Shown in pieces: positions 12,857 to 25,383 of a DNA stretch of 64,000 nt. The DNA is from Panonychus citri. Taxonomy: Eukaryota; Arthropoda; Arachnida; Trombidiformes; Tetranychidae. Where the stretch lies: contig NW_026515457.1 of assembly GCF_014898815.1 (NCBI RefSeq), positions 1-64,000 on the forward strand, in the 5' to 3' direction. The notes beneath the pieces were generated by a model. The model was not told the DNA's origin. It worked only from the letters and a program-made list of their open reading frames with translations, and did no database searches. The first letter of the stretch is position 1, and every line of letters begins with the position of its first letter. The position numbers were made by a program, and so were the translations under genes.

Positions 12857-13322
12857 ACATGGTCAAGAAACTGTACTTCGTATTTGAACAATTTTCAAAA
12901 ATTTCTGTCTAACCTCAAAAGCAATTAATCATTCAGTTCGAGTTCAGTTCAGTTCAGTTTAGTTTCACAATAAATCTAATTTGTTACAAAATCCATAGTA
13001 ACAAAAAATTTACGACTCACATTTGATTTTGTATCAAAACAATCGCGAAAACAAATACGAAAACCAATTCATATTTTTATCTTTCTCAGAATAACAGAAT
13101 CAATAAAACACAATGTTATCTAATCGACACAGAAAAATCAGAATAAAATCCTTGACTCAGTCAATGGAAAAGCTTATTATCAATGTTATCAATGGAAGTT
13201 GTAAACGTTAGTATCTTGGTATTGTTTTAACAATCAGTTTAATTGTCTTTAAAAGGGTCTTTTTATTAATGATACAACCACTCATGATCGTATTACAATC
13301 ATATTGAATTAAGACAATAACG
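12857..13322. other. Intergenic region between receptor copy 5 and the carboxylesterase
   Basis: Divergent spacer of about 470 bp, A+T rich, with a short direct repeat of GTTCA/AGTTC units near 12935-12962. It must hold the promoters of both flanking genes. No coding exon is seen. Confidence 0.4.
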
Positions 13323-15053
13323 ATGAAGTTGTTTGTATTTTTGTGTATTCTTTTATTCAAGTATATTTTTCATTATCGTTGGTGAGCATTGATGATCCCC
13401 AAGTATCGATATCAACTGGTCTGGTAAAAGGTAAAACTATTTCATTTCGTGGTATTGAAGTTAACCAATTCCTTGGAATACCTTTTGCTGAATCACCAAC
13501 GGGCCCGTTAAGATTTAAAAAGCCAATAAGCAAAAAGCCTTGGAAAGGTGTTTTGAATGCCGATCAATGGGGACCAGTATGCTCACAACCCGCTTTAATA
13601 AACTCTAAGCAAAACAATACCGAAGACTGTCTTTATCTAAACGTCTTTGAAACTTCATCGACTCTTCGTGACCTGAAAAATGGTCTCAACAATTTACGAC
13701 CAGTGATGGTTTGGATCCATGGAGGAGGTTGGGTTACAGGTTCTGCTAATATACCCGAATGGTATGACGGTACAGTGTTGGCCTCGATGAATGATGTAGT
13801 TGTAGTCTCGATAAATTACCGTTTAGGTGTATTTGGTTACTTGTATTTACCCGAATATGATGTGCCAGGAAATATGGGACTTTGGGATCAACAATTGGCA
13901 CTAAAATGGGTACAAGAAAATATCAGATTCTTTGGCGGTGATCCTAGTAAAGTGACCATTTTTGGTGAATCTGCAGGATCATTTGCTGTCTCCGTTCTTC
14001 TCGTTTCCCCACAATCAAGAGGACTTTTCAATCGAGCGATCATGCAAAGTGGTACTATCCATGACTCTGCCTTGACACAGAGGCCAAATTCATCGATACA
14101 TTTCCTTGAAGCCTTGAACTGTTCATCAACGATAAGCTCTTGTTTAGCCTCATATGAATATGGTGTTGATCCAAAGGTTGATGGTATCTATTTATTACCA
14201 GTTATCGGAGATGAATTTATTCCTGATACTCCTGTTAACATGATCAACAATCATGGTGTCGATCCTAATATCAGCATCTTATTGGGAACCGTTGGTTATG
14301 AGGGGGCTGGATTTATGGCCGCTAATATTGATCCAATATTATTTGATCCTTTTCATCCTGGAAATTTAACCTTGGATCAAGTTCGTAAATCACTCGATGA
14401 AGTTTTAATTTTACGTGATTATTACTCGGTTGATTATGTTATGGAAAAATATTTTTCCAATGTTAACACTAATGATTCAGATGAATTGAGGTTAATCCTC
14501 GCAAAGGCAGGAGGTGACATGTTAATCTCTTGTCCGACTTATGTGTTCGGTCGTGATCTTGTTAAAAATGGACAGTCCAATGTTTTCGCTTATTATCAAA
14601 CACAAAAGCCTCGAAAGTCAATGTTTGGATTTGCTGATGGGAAAACTTGGGTACCGGTAACACACGCGGACGATATTCCGTTTGTTTTTGGCCATTCAAT
14701 GCAAGAGAATTCGAACTGTGACCCTGAAGAACTGATTATCTCCAATATCATGATGAAAGCTTGGACTCATTTTGCAAGATATGGGTAATAATCATTTTGA
14801 ATATTTTGTTTTCCATCTAAATTTTGGGTATTATTAATAGTTATAAAACTTTTGTCTTATAAATTTTCTCTTTGATTCCCACAGAAAACCAGGTTTAATC
14901 GGTGCTTATGAATGGCCGTCATGGTCAATGAATGATGGCGAAAACATCTTACATCCAACTATCGATTTCAACTCCAAAAAGATTGGTCACTATGATCAAA
15001 CACCAGTCGATTTTTGCTTCGAAAATTGGCCTTTCCCGGTTGCTAAAAAATAA
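13323..15053 (+). CDS. Secreted carboxyl/cholinesterase-family hydrolase, frameshift at the signal peptide
   Basis: Alpha/beta hydrolase of the carboxyl/cholinesterase family; such enzymes cleave carboxylic esters and in mites often act in detoxification. Exon 1 runs to 14784 and exon 2 is 14885-15053, giving about 537 residues, normal for the family. Visible motifs: EDCLYLNVF, oxyanion-hole HGGGW, nucleophile GESAGS (Ser at about residue 210 of the uninterrupted frame), acid Glu in VGYEGAGF (about 320) and His in THADDIPF (about 441), so the catalytic triad is complete. The main frame is open only from 13343 (no ATG). An ATG at 13323 starts a hydrophobic signal-peptide-like segment in another frame; one extra T in the run 13338-13342 would join them. 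The C-terminus lacks a GPI-like hydrophobic tail. Substrate unknown. Confidence 0.88.
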
Positions 15054-15245
15054 CAAAATTCACTGCGAATTTAATATTCATTTCTTATATTTGATTTCAC
15101 TTATCAAAAAATATGATTGACATTTTATTTGTATTGAGTGTTTTTCCTGTTTTCTTAATGAGAATATTTTGCGGTCTTTTGCAAATTACTACAATGAAAT
15201 ATTACAGATGAAAGTTAATTATGGTGATAAGATCGATGATTAGAC

Positions 15246-15288
<43 letters not shown>

Positions 15289-15349
15289 CAATTTTGATAT
15301 TATTTTGAGGATCACAATTTAGATAAGAAACTAATTCTATCTTTAATGT
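15054..15349. other. Convergent 3' flank with AG microsatellite
   Basis: Tail-to-tail spacer between the esterase and the transporter. It contains a pure AG dinucleotide run of about 40 bp (15247-15286) and A+T-rich 3' untranslated sequence of both genes. Confidence 0.6.
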
Positions 15350-18300
15350 TTATAAATTATTCAGGCGATTGCTCTGAATATCGTCATTAGAAGTAGCCTG
15401 AATGATGGGCTGATTTCGATTATTCTGTCCATCAAGTTCATTGCTTTTAGCATCCCGGTCACTTTGGCTTAAATATCCACGACTATTTCTTATGCTAAAC
15501 AAGAAATATGTGCTCAATCCTAGAGATTAAAATGAGAAATTTTTCAATTATATTGAGCCAAAAACTGCTTATTCAAAAAGAATGAGAAACTTACCGAATG
15601 CCATCCAAACAAGGAATCGATACCAAGTACGAGCACTTAAATTGTACATTAGATAGAAGTTGAACAAAGCAGATACAATGGGAAGTGCAGGCAAAAAAGG
15701 GACCTAAAATAAAATAAAAAGTAATCGAATATGGTTAATAACTTTCTCTATGAGAACAAGTAGCATTTTGAACTGGGACATTTACGAACCTTAAACGCAA
15801 GTTTAGTTTGTGATTGCGGTTGTCGGTTGAGTATAAACAGTAAACAAATGATCAGAGAAAAAGTAACTCCAACAACGATGATTGAAGATAGATCACCAGC
15901 CCGTAAGCCCTCAAAGAAGAAAGTTAAACAACCATCAAGAAATAGACAAAGAAGACCTGAAGAAATGAAGAAATGAAAAGTTTAATCGATGAACTAATCA
16001 ATCAATCGTGATTCGGTAATCAACTTACTCAATGCAAATATTATCATAGTGCTGATCTCTGTTGTTTGTTTATTTGGAACTTTATAACCATCAAGATTGA
16101 ACAAAATTGAAATAAAACTTGGCTTTGAGTCGATTAATTCATCCTCATCAGTACTATTTTGATACTCGTCAGTCAATTCTTCCTTTGTAACAGAGTAATT
16201 TGGATCTTCACGGTATCTAAAATACAGTGGATAAAGGGAACAATTAAACTGATAATAAAGATAAATACGAAAATCGTAAGAAAAAGTAAATTTACCGCAA
16301 TATAAGTACAGATAAAGCGACCAATGTATAAGCCAAAAGTGTTCCAATTGACATCATGTCAGTTAATTCATCGGTTGTGAAAAGAGCCGCCATTGTACCT
16401 GCAAACGTCCCTGCGAACATCGTTGAGAAAATTGGTGACTTTTTAGCTCCTACCGTTGATTTAAAGATCGATGGTATCAGTCCATCCGAAGACATGGCAA
16501 AAAGGACTCGAGGAAGAGGGAAAAGTGAACCAAGAAGAGCAGTGGAAAGACTTGTTATCGCTCCAAAAGTAATGATATAAGTAGAACCAGACCAACCTCC
16601 ACCTAATTGAAAGATATCGGTAAGTGGAGCATTCGAACCTTGAAGCCAATAAGGAGCCATTAAAGTAGATACACTTGCGACACCAAGATATGTCAATAGA
16701 ATTAAAAACAAAGAAATCGATATGCTGAGTGGAATTGATCTTTGAGGATTTTTGGCCTCTTCTCCGGTCGATGCAATAGCGTCAAAACCAACAAACCCAT
16801 AGAAACATGTAGCAGCTCCTTTCATCACACCTAAGTAAATTATGGGCGGAAAATTAATCATCACAATTAGTTAACCACAATCATCATGTGCTTTGTAATA
16901 TTAGTATCAGTCAATTTATTAGATTTAGATTGTCACTTAACACTTTTTAAAAGTATTAATAATAATCAATCTCAACCTGATAGTTCTGACGCAAGTAAAT
17001 GGAATCACCTTGAAACCCCCATGGGGCGAAACCTCCTTTACCAAAACCAGGAGGAACTTTATGCTTTGGGATGAACCAATTGTTGATATTGGCACGGAAA
17101 GCACCAGCAATGATTACAAAGAAAACGGCATAAAGATTGACAACGGTAAATATCGCAGTGAATCCAGTTGATTCTTTCACACCGAAAGAGAGGAGTACTA
17201 ATTGAGAGAAAAGCGATTATTCAAAACTGTTGTCGATTCTTAGCTTATATTATATGTATAAATTACCTGCAAGAAACATCGTCAATCCGAATGCAAAACC
17301 ATCAAAGTAACCAGAAGTTCCCGGAATTGGAAGAGGTAAAGTTTCATTGAAAAAATCGGCTATTCTATTGTCGATCAAAGCATCGACATAACCAGAATAA
17401 CCTCTAGCAACCGATGCAGTTCCTAAAATTATGTAAGATAAAAGTTTGTCAAATTAGTTGATAATCTATTTCTGTTAATCTGTTGACAGTTGATAATTTT
17501 AATCGTTGATGGATTTGGGATGAAAGTCGATGATCGATATGAGTAAATTCTGTAACCAGAAAACTGGATCAAAGCTGCTGGTAATTGCTCTTTGTCTAAT
17601 TATCCTTGATAATCTTTTATGGTTTAAAGATCAAAATCAACACTCACGCTAGAGGAACAAAAGTGTGAAAGCTCAAGTGACTTTTTCTATGGATAATCTT
17701 TTCAATTTAATCCACGTGAACATCAATGTTTTTATTTTTCTAATCAGAACAATTTTAGATTAATTTCATCGGCATTTGTGCTAAAGACGAAGATTAGACT
17801 TGATAACAAATCTACGACCAATAAGAAATCATTTAATGAGATAAACCTAAAGCTAACGAAATAAATATCGGTGTCCAAATATAAGAGATACACTTTATTA
17901 CTAACTGATAAAATCGATACAACTATCGAACCGACATTATATTTACTATTAATATATCAATTATCCATCATTTGAATCATTAGTTTTGAGAAGAAAAAAA
18001 AAGTAAACATTAGATTTGAGAGACAAGGGATCACTTAAATTCGGGTTGACAATCTTTTCCCTATTGCCTGATGATTTAAAGGGAACGATGAAAGAAAACA
18101 GGACACGGAAATGACGGAAACAAGGGAAAAGGTTTCAGAACCCAGAGGAGATACTATTGAGTCTAATTTCCTTGGGTTGCAATAAAAAATCATCGTCATT
18201 GATTTTAATCTAAGTTAGAACGATGATCCTCCGAATTGAGGAAAAAAAAGTTTATCAACAATCATGAGACCAAAGGGAAATTAAAATTGATTTGATTAGT

Positions 18301-19408
18301 TGTTTTTAGTTTACATGATATGGAAAATTGATTGTGGTGATTAAATTAATCAAACTGATCACAACAGAGGTGGGGGAATATACGACATTTATGTAACCAT
18401 AATTTAAGGATTCGGATTAGTTGTAAATCCTTTTCTCTTTCATTTTCCATCGATAAAATTTAACGATTACTTAATAATGGTTCTTCCAATGGTAATTATG
18501 AATAATATCAAATCGATTGATTTACCATCTTGTTTACAAATGAATAACATGTAAAATCATGTCAACCTGAGGTTTCACTTTTAATTAACCAGTAGCTAAG
18601 TAATCAAATCAATGGAGAATTGAAAACCTTGTGGTAGAACTAAATTTCCCTAATCACAATTGTCATCAATTGTAATAATAATTTCACCATCTATGGAAAC
18701 CATTTTATCCGATAAAATATAATATTAAGTGACTCAGATACAGACAGATAATAACGTTCTCATTAACTGTACCTTAGATATTGGATTTTGAAACAGAGAC
18801 ACACACACATTAATATTAATAGTTATCAATCAAATTGAACTTTGTATGATTTTGATAAAACTACAATTAGATAATCAGGTAATTGAAAAGTAAAAAGAAA
18901 AGTGAAATTAAAAGATCAAAGTTTAATACATACCGATTGCATATTCTAAAATTAGATTCCATCCAATGACGAAAGCCATAAATTCACCGACTGTAGTATA
19001 ACTATAAATGTAGGCTGAACCCGCTTTCGGGACTCTTGCTCCAAATTCAGCATAACAAAGACCCGCAAATACTGATGCAATCGCGGCGATAATGAATGAT
19101 ATGATTACCGCTGGTCCAGCTTGTTTGAAGGCAACATGACCTGCGAGTACGTAAACACCAAGTCCAAGAGTAGCACCAACACCTTTTAAGAGTAAAATGA
19201 AAGGTAAAAAAGAAAACCAATTGAAATAATTGCATATGATTAGTATTCACAATTTAGATTGTGATTGAATTATTGTCAACTTAATAGTACCTAAAGCTGT
19301 TAGGTCAAAAGTGTTAAGGCATCGAACGAGTCTCGATTTTGTTTCAGCGTTTTCTTCAATCGGTTTCCGTCTCACTAGTGCCTTGAAAAATTTCTTAACC
19401 AGAATCAT
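15350..19408 (-). CDS. Cationic amino acid transporter (SLC7/CAT family)
   Basis: Plasma-membrane uniporter-type carrier for arginine/lysine in the CAT subfamily. Nine exons, minus strand: 19408-19291, 19182-18934, 17422-17267, 17197-17009, 16830-16296, 16216-16029, 15956-15790, 15703-15595, 15519-15350. Lengths add to 1881, exactly 627 codons, so every splice phase fits. The N-terminus is MILVKKFFKALVRRKP, followed by GVGATLGLGVYVLAG (first helix, substrate site), GTASVARGYSGYVD, the long loop ending FAPWGFQG, and the strongly conserved CFYGFVGFDAIASTGEEAKNPQ. Exon 8 carries the C-terminal pair of helices (FNFYLMYNL, WYRFLVWMAFG), and the last exon encodes a polar cytoplasmic tail. Length (626 aa) matches animal CATs. 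Intact. The only long intron (17423-18933) contains no recognisable gene. Confidence 0.95.
17423..18933 (-). other. Long intron of the CAT transporter
   Basis: The 1.5-kb intron between exons 2 and 3 of the transporter, against about 60-110 bp for most introns here. It is A+T rich with many short ATTGAT-type words. No open reading frame, transposon terminus or RNA gene is recognised, so it may hold regulatory sequence. Confidence 0.6.
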
Positions 19409-20728
19409 TGATAATAAATCGAGCTGATTAACTGTTGATTTGTCGCTTTTTAAATTGTGATTATTATCAAAATGATCGTTAACACGACAAGTTAATTGTT
19501 GAAATTTCCAATTCGGTCGATGATAAAAACTATTGGTGTAAACACGGCTGATTTAATCAATCGTAATAAGTAATAATTAAAACTAATTAACAAACTTTAA
19601 AAGATTATCAATGATTATCCATAACAATTAGACCAAATTTAAACGATGATCGATGTCATAAAGTGTTTCTAACACTGAAACAATTTAGTTCACAATTAAA
19701 GTAAGGCAAGAGGCGAACTGATTATAATTGATATCACAATTGATTGGAAAGAAAGAAGAAGAAGAAGAAGTAAACAATTAATTATAAAGAGATTGAATGT
19801 TAATTAGAAACAATTAAGTAGAATCAATGAGAGATGATTTCAAAATCAATTTCAACAATTTACTTGATTCACTGTTACAATGAAAGTGATAATCCAACAG
19901 TTTAAATTGTGATCATTTGACTGAGGATGTTACTGATTGTTGGTAATTGATTGTTGTACCTCTAGGAAAAAAAAAATTAGGCACGATAATGTTAATTGTA
20001 ATGATTTAAATCTTCATATCATATCAGCCTCGAAAAGATGATGTGATTTGATTATCTCAATTACAATATAATATCAATTGTAACTTTTGCAATCAAAATA
20101 TTGAAAGAGAGCAACAAAAAACAAGCCGATACTTTGGTAAATAATCAACAATCAATTGATTATCAGTAAATCACTATCAATGTAACTATCAATTAAAATT
20201 GATATTAACCAATTAAATGTAAATAAAAGCAAATTAATGTTTATAAAACAAAAATATATACAAATTTGACATTTACAATCAAAAATGTTTCATTACAATT
20301 AACGAGGGTGTTTGCTTTTTACCTACTCGTTAATCAGTTGATTGTAACAATTAAATTGTTAACAAGCTTTCCTAAGTCAATGATTTATTAATAATATTAA
20401 AAAAAGAGACTAATTTTTGATTAAGGGCAAATACAAAACAACTTATCATTGTGACGATAAACAGTTACAATCAATCAATTATCTAATCAATCATTTTTTT
20501 TTCATTAACAATTTGCATAACACTAAATGACATTGATCAATGTTATAATGTATGTAACTAATTCAATCATCGTTTAATTATGGAAACGGGGAAAACACAA
20601 TTAACTGATCAGTGCGATTTAAATCGGACCAATACAATGTAATTGATTGAAACAATAAAACGATCATGACGTTAGAATTGTTGAGAATAATTTTTTCGAC
20701 AATTTGATAGTTTATTGTCCATCTTTCT
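19409..20728. other. Intergenic region upstream of the CAT transporter
   Basis: About 1.3 kb of A+T-rich sequence between the transporter start and the 3' end of receptor copy 6. It contains a short GAA-rich run near 19750-19770 and otherwise no gene, repeat family or element that can be supported. Confidence 0.4.
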
Positions 20729-21961
20729 TTAGAATAAACTTGCTAATGCTAATCCAATGGTCAGTGAAATAGTGGCCAGCGATGAAACGAAATTGGGAGT
20801 AATGAAAAGTAATCGACCGAATCTAAATCCAACATCATGTCTTGAGATTCGAAGCAAGAAAAGATTTACCTGTGGATATAAAAAAAGTGTACGAAAAACA
20901 ATCAATGGTCAAGCGTAATTATTGGAAGGGTCACTTTAGTTGGTTACCTCATTTGTGAATTCAAAAGATTTCAAATCAAATGAAAGCGCGTAAACTTTTT
21001 TGAACAATTTGTTGGACAATTGATTAACTCGGATTAGGTGATAGGTGATTAATAGTAAATAAGTTGATTCACCGATGAATCTTGCAATGGTTAGAATTAG
21101 ATTGATGAAAGATTGAGTGGTCACAAAAATTGCTCGAACTATGAAAAGCCAAAGGCCAACGAAAAACAGGTAAAAGGTTAACAAGGTGAGAGTGAAAAAC
21201 TTATCTGCATAACGAGCAGTCTTAATTATCTTAATGTACATGAGTCGACATGATCTCATTTTCTCTTCAGAACTTTTCCCCCCGGTTTCATCTCCTTTCA
21301 CCAAGTACCATGGTCTCAGATTATCAAGACATTGATTAAGAACCATGAATGCTGATTCAAGGTGGAAACAAATCTCAAGAATAAATTGAAATTGGCAAAT
21401 GAGACCAATTTTCGAAGCGATTAATATTATCGCAAATAAAATATGTTTATAAATATAATTTTCTGGGCTAATTAGTGCATCAGGAATGTAGCGAGTGTCA
21501 TTTTTTGCCACTTCACAGATGATCTCATAGAAAATGGCGTAAACGAATAGAAACTTGATTATCTTTTGCTGTCTAATCAGATAATCAGCAGCAATTTCCT
21601 TGTTCCGGTAAATTATCTCATGATAAGAAGATAATAGTTTATGAAATAATCGCCGACTGAACAGATAATATCCACACGTTAATCCAAATAAGATACTATT
21701 GAATTTGGACCAAACTGTTTCGTATTTATGAACTAAATTGTTGAAATTATTAGGTGACTCAAAATAGATGATATAAAGTCCGAATAAACCTTTGATTATG
21801 AACATAAGAGATACAAATACATGGAGAAATTGACTAAATTTATTTTTCCTCAAAATTGACAAGGAAAATAAACTTGATGGGACAATTGATTTGATTATCA
21901 TCTCTTGAAAATCAACTGTTGATGTTAACATGTTGATTGAACTTTCAGCAATTAGAATCAA
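20729..21961 (-). CDS. Gustatory-receptor-like seven-transmembrane protein (clade 1, copy 6)
   Basis: About 384 aa; exon 1 21961-20948, exon 2 20869-20729, phase-0 GT-AG intron with a good GTAACC donor. Landmarks are PSSLFSLSILRKNKFSQ, GLFGLYIIYFE, RSCRLMYIKIIKTARY and the last-exon signature ITPNFVSSLATISLTIGL, with stop after ASLF. It is separated from the other five clade-1 copies by the esterase and the transporter but shares strand, exon structure and motifs, so it belongs to the same expansion. Intact. Confidence 0.7.
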
Positions 21962-22505
21962 CTGATTGTGATTCGTTTTAATTTTAGCCTTTAAATATCT
22001 TTAATTAATGAATTTTAACAAACTTTCAGTATCTATTGATTGCTGATCGATAATTCAATAAAATGATGCAACTACATATCAATGCTACAAATGAATTTGA
22101 TTCAACTGATACATAACAATTAAAAATTTATCAATTTGATTAAAGTAATTGTTTTTTTTTTCGTAAAAAGACTAAATCAGCAAATCAATCGTTTATGAAC
22201 TACATCAATGTTAGATAAATTTCATTTTGGTTCATCCATGAATTCATGTTGAAGTTTCATGAGAATCGAACACTTTTGTTCAGATGATTTTGATGAAACA
22301 TTTTGATTATAATAATTGGTGGATAGAGTCAAGAGTTAATTATTTATTCATTCAGAAATTAGAATCAATATTGTGCAATAGTTCAATAGCTTAGAATATG
22401 CTATGTGATTAATAATACAAATAAGAGTATGATTGTTATAACCTGATAACAAAATGGAAGAAAAGAATTGAAGGAAAAGAGCGAATATTAGAATCGGCTG
22501 CTAAT
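21962..22505. other. Intergenic region between receptor copy 6 and His-rich gene A
   Basis: A+T-rich spacer holding the promoter of the receptor (minus strand) and the 3' flank of His-rich gene A. No coding exon or known repeat is recognised. Confidence 0.4.
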
Positions 22506-22814
22506 TTACCATCCATGGCCCCATCCGTGTCCCCAATGTTCGATATGTGGAATATAATGATGATGTTCGTTATCGTGGTGACCCCAATTGTCCTTGAGAA
22601 TAATGTTGTCACCTTTCTTCTTGTCGGAAGTCACAATTGTGTGACTATGTTGATCCTTTAGAACAATGTTAGCACCTTTGTTCTTGTGGGTATTTAGAAT
22701 TGTGTGACTGTGTTTATCCTTGATCACAATATTGGTTCCTTTTTGACCACAATCAATGGTGGAGAAGATGATGGACGAAACAATTAAGAAAACGAAAACT
22801 AATTTAGACATCAT
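22506..22814 (-). CDS. Small secreted histidine-rich protein, copy A
   Basis: 102 aa, single exon. Residues 1 to about 21 form a clear signal peptide (MMSK, then a long hydrophobic core, then STIDCG). The mature part has three successive units built on NIV[IL]KDxHSHTI followed by a Lys-rich turn, then a tail rich in His ending HWGHGWGHGW. There is one Cys (CGQKG) and no further hydrophobic segment, so secretion is likely. Function unknown: His/Trp/Gly composition is compatible with metal binding, but that is inference. I do not recognise the family by name. It is the left partner of a divergent pair with copy B. Confidence 0.88.
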   Translation of the reverse strand: MMSKLVFVFLIVSSIIFSTIDCGQKGTNIVIKDKHSHTILNTHKNKGANIVLKDQHSHTIVTSDKKKGDNIILKDNWGHHDNEHHHYIPHIEHWGHGWGHGW

Positions 22815-23449
22815 GTTTACTACTATTCTAGAAATAAGTTCACTTGTATTGAAAGAGTTCGAATGGTTATTGTTGTTGATTGTTCGAGATGTTATGAGTG
22901 AATGTACTTTTCGTTTCGAAAGTTTTTTATTTTATATTCCTCCGACCCTTTAGAAAGTTACCATACTATTTGACGTTTGTTTGTATCATTAGTTAAAGTT
23001 TAAAGATTAATTAAATTAGAAGACAATAACTAACGTTTATAACCATCGCCGAAAATTATATTATCTCTATTGCCTAATTATTATTGAAAGAAGTGGTTGA
23101 TTTATCTTAAAACAATCAATGTTTGAATAGATAGGATTTCAGTGTTTATCGTTCGAAGTGAATTAAATTTAATCAATCTATCATTATTTCGATTAGAATC
23201 AATTAGGTCAACAATTTTAATTATCTCAGTTTATGTAGAACTTGGTGAAAATAGAACGTGTTTCGAGTCGATATTGTAAGCAAAAAAGCCTAAAATCAAA
23301 TTCAGTTATTGATTGAACATAGAAATCGAAATGAAATATAAAAGGAAGAGATTTTAAAACAAAAAGCACATTCGCTCATCGCATCTTGAACAAGTAACAA
23401 GTCGAACAGTCAACGATTCAAGTGAACTTTTTCTCGAACAAAAGTAAAC
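22815..23449. promoter_or_regulatory. Bidirectional promoter of His-rich pair A/B
   Basis: Spacer of 635 bp between the divergent starts of A and B. A TATAAAAG box lies at 23337-23344, and about 30 bp downstream is the block ACATTCGCTCATCGCATCTT, which recurs in front of nearly all His-rich genes and probably marks the transcription start. The mirror copy of the block lies next to gene A at about 22880-22905. The 16-bp palindrome of other pairs is absent here. Confidence 0.65.
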
Positions 23450-23761
23450 ATGGTGTCTAAATTGTTTATTATTTTCTTAATTGTTTCATCAATCATCTTT
23501 TCCACCATTGATTGTGGTCAAAAAGGAACCAATATTGTTCTTAAGGACAAACACAGTCAGACAATTTTCAACATTGACAAAAAGGGTAACAAAAATATTA
23601 TTCTCAAGGATCAACATGGTCACACAATTGTGACTTCCGACAAGAAGAAAGGTGACAATATTGTTATCCATGATAATTGGCACGGTAAGAATAATCATCA
23701 TTATCATTATATTCCACACATCGAACATTGGGGACACGGGTGGGGACATGGATGGTATTGA
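23450..23761 (+). CDS. Small secreted histidine-rich protein, copy B
   Basis: 103 aa, single exon, signal peptide at the N-terminus cleaved near CGQKG. It belongs to a sub-type whose second unit reads NIDKKGNKNIILKD and whose tail is HGKNNHHYHYIPHIEHWGHG. Its stop differs from all sisters: the usual TGG TAA is changed to TGG TAT TGA, adding one Tyr. Very close to copies D and L, more than to its own pair partner A, so pairs were duplicated as pairs. Confidence 0.88.
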   Translation: MVSKLFIIFLIVSSIIFSTIDCGQKGTNIVLKDKHSQTIFNIDKKGNKNIILKDQHGHTIVTSDKKKGDNIVIHDNWHGKNNHHYHYIPHIEHWGHGWGHGWY

Positions 23762-24094
23762 TTTGCGAATATCAAATTGATTATACTTCATCATGGTATC
23801 TAAATTGTTATCCGGTTATAACAGATAAAAATGAATCCACTAAATATTACTTACCTTATTCATCAATACAATGTACCTTAAAATTAATATTATTTCGTAT
23901 GAATCTCATCGCTAAACCGATGGGATAATCCACTTGTAAACCTTTTCATGAACTATTCAAACAAAATAACAATAAATGATTAAATGTTTTACTAAAATAC
24001 AGTATCAGTTTTATTATTAATGTTATAAAAAATACTGAATTTAATAATAATGGTAACAAAGATGATTTTACATTTCATTTTCTATTAGTAAATG
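23762..24094. other. 3' flank of His-rich gene B
   Basis: A+T-rich untranslated and intergenic sequence with AATAAA-like signals. It ends where an inverted-repeat element begins. No coding sequence supported. Confidence 0.4.
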
Positions 24095-24569
24095 AATATC
24101 GGGTGATCGAAAATAAGTGAGTATCTCACGAACCTTAAGTTTTAGACCCACGTTTCTATACATTTTAAGAAAATAAATACGACGCTGAGTCCAAAAATGT
24201 TCGGCTTTTTTTTTCTAGGACGCACGGTTCTCAAGATATCGAGTGGCCTGAAAAGCGAACGGTTGACTTTGGACTCAAAGTTTTCGGTCAAAAGTTATTC
24301 TTTTTAACCTATTATCTTATATACCTAAGGTCATCATTATCTGAAGTAGGGTTATTGAGATCCAACATGGCCAAAATTAACGAAAATTTCTCATAGAGAA
24401 AATCGCGATTTTGGCCTTTAAATAAGAACCGCAGTTGCATTTGAGCTTCGAAAATTTTGAAAACATTCATCATTTATAATTGATTGATGGCGCTTTCAAT
24501 GGCATTTGAAACTTTATTCTAGGACCTATCATTCTTGAGATGCTCACTCATTTTCGGTCACCCGATATT
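24095..24569. mobile_element. Non-autonomous inverted-repeat element (MITE-like), about 475 bp
   Basis: The ends form imperfect terminal inverted repeats of about 38 bp: AATATCGGGTGATCGAAAAT on the left and, read in reverse complement, AATATCGGGTGACCGAAAAT on the right, continuing with a GTGAG-ATCTCA block. No transposase reading frame inside. The probable target duplication is TA or TAT. No second copy is seen in this window. Confidence 0.65.
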
Positions 24570-25383
24570 ACGGAAAAAACAATGAATTTGCATTCATGCA
24601 TTGAATCATTCTGTGAATCGGAAGCTAATCAATAAATTGAGGATTTATCGGTTACAAATCTTGGCCACATGAATTAAAAAAGTTAAAGTTAAGCTAAGTG
24701 AACACCAAAAGAACTCTAACATTGAAAACATTTCACCAAAAAGAAGATTCTAGGAATCTTGTCACTTTTTTCGAACCCAAAATATTAAAGTTTAGATACT
24801 TGAGCTGTTACATTTTGTATAGGGGCGTTTGGAAATGGGCTGGTCTGAATAGGTTGCGGCCACTTAAGAAACTTACAATGTTAATTTTGATTTCAAGCGA
24901 ATCAGCTAAATTACTGATCTGCTAATAAACTTGCAATAAAATTTCTTAGAATTAGGGTTCATGGATTTAACTCAAAATCGGTCATTTATGATTATATTAA
25001 TACTAATACTTAGGTCTCGAATTGATACCAAAAGTATCGTTCTCTTTACTGGAAACAATGGACTCATATGTTTATGTGTAATGAAATGCGATAATCTCAC
25101 GAGAAAATCATATTGATAATAATTGGATTAATTGTGACAAATTCACTTTAATTAGTTGAAAAAAATTTATTAATAATGAAACTCGTAATTGACAAGTCGT
25201 TGATAAATTGTAGCATTAAATTAAATCTAATAAAATAGTGATCAATCGAGATTGCGAGTATTATTAATAACTTATTGTGATTGTAGCAATAATGTGTGAA
25301 TAGGAAGGGTTATTGTGGGTCTCTTATTGTAATCATAAGAGTAATAATTAGAAGAAAATATTAAATAGGTAAGATATCGAAAA
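24570..25383. other. Intergenic region between the MITE and His-rich gene C
   Basis: A+T-rich sequence. The short open frames in it do not resemble any protein I know and have no exon-like borders. Nothing supported. Confidence 0.4.

Noticed and set aside
16356..17350. Short plus-strand frames over the CAT transporter
   Set aside because: Shadows of the minus-strand exons, whose phases add up exactly to 627 codons.
22506..23761. Possibility that the His-rich repeats are cuticle or silk proteins
   Set aside because: No cuticle consensus and no Gly/Ala/Ser silk composition seen; left as unknown.
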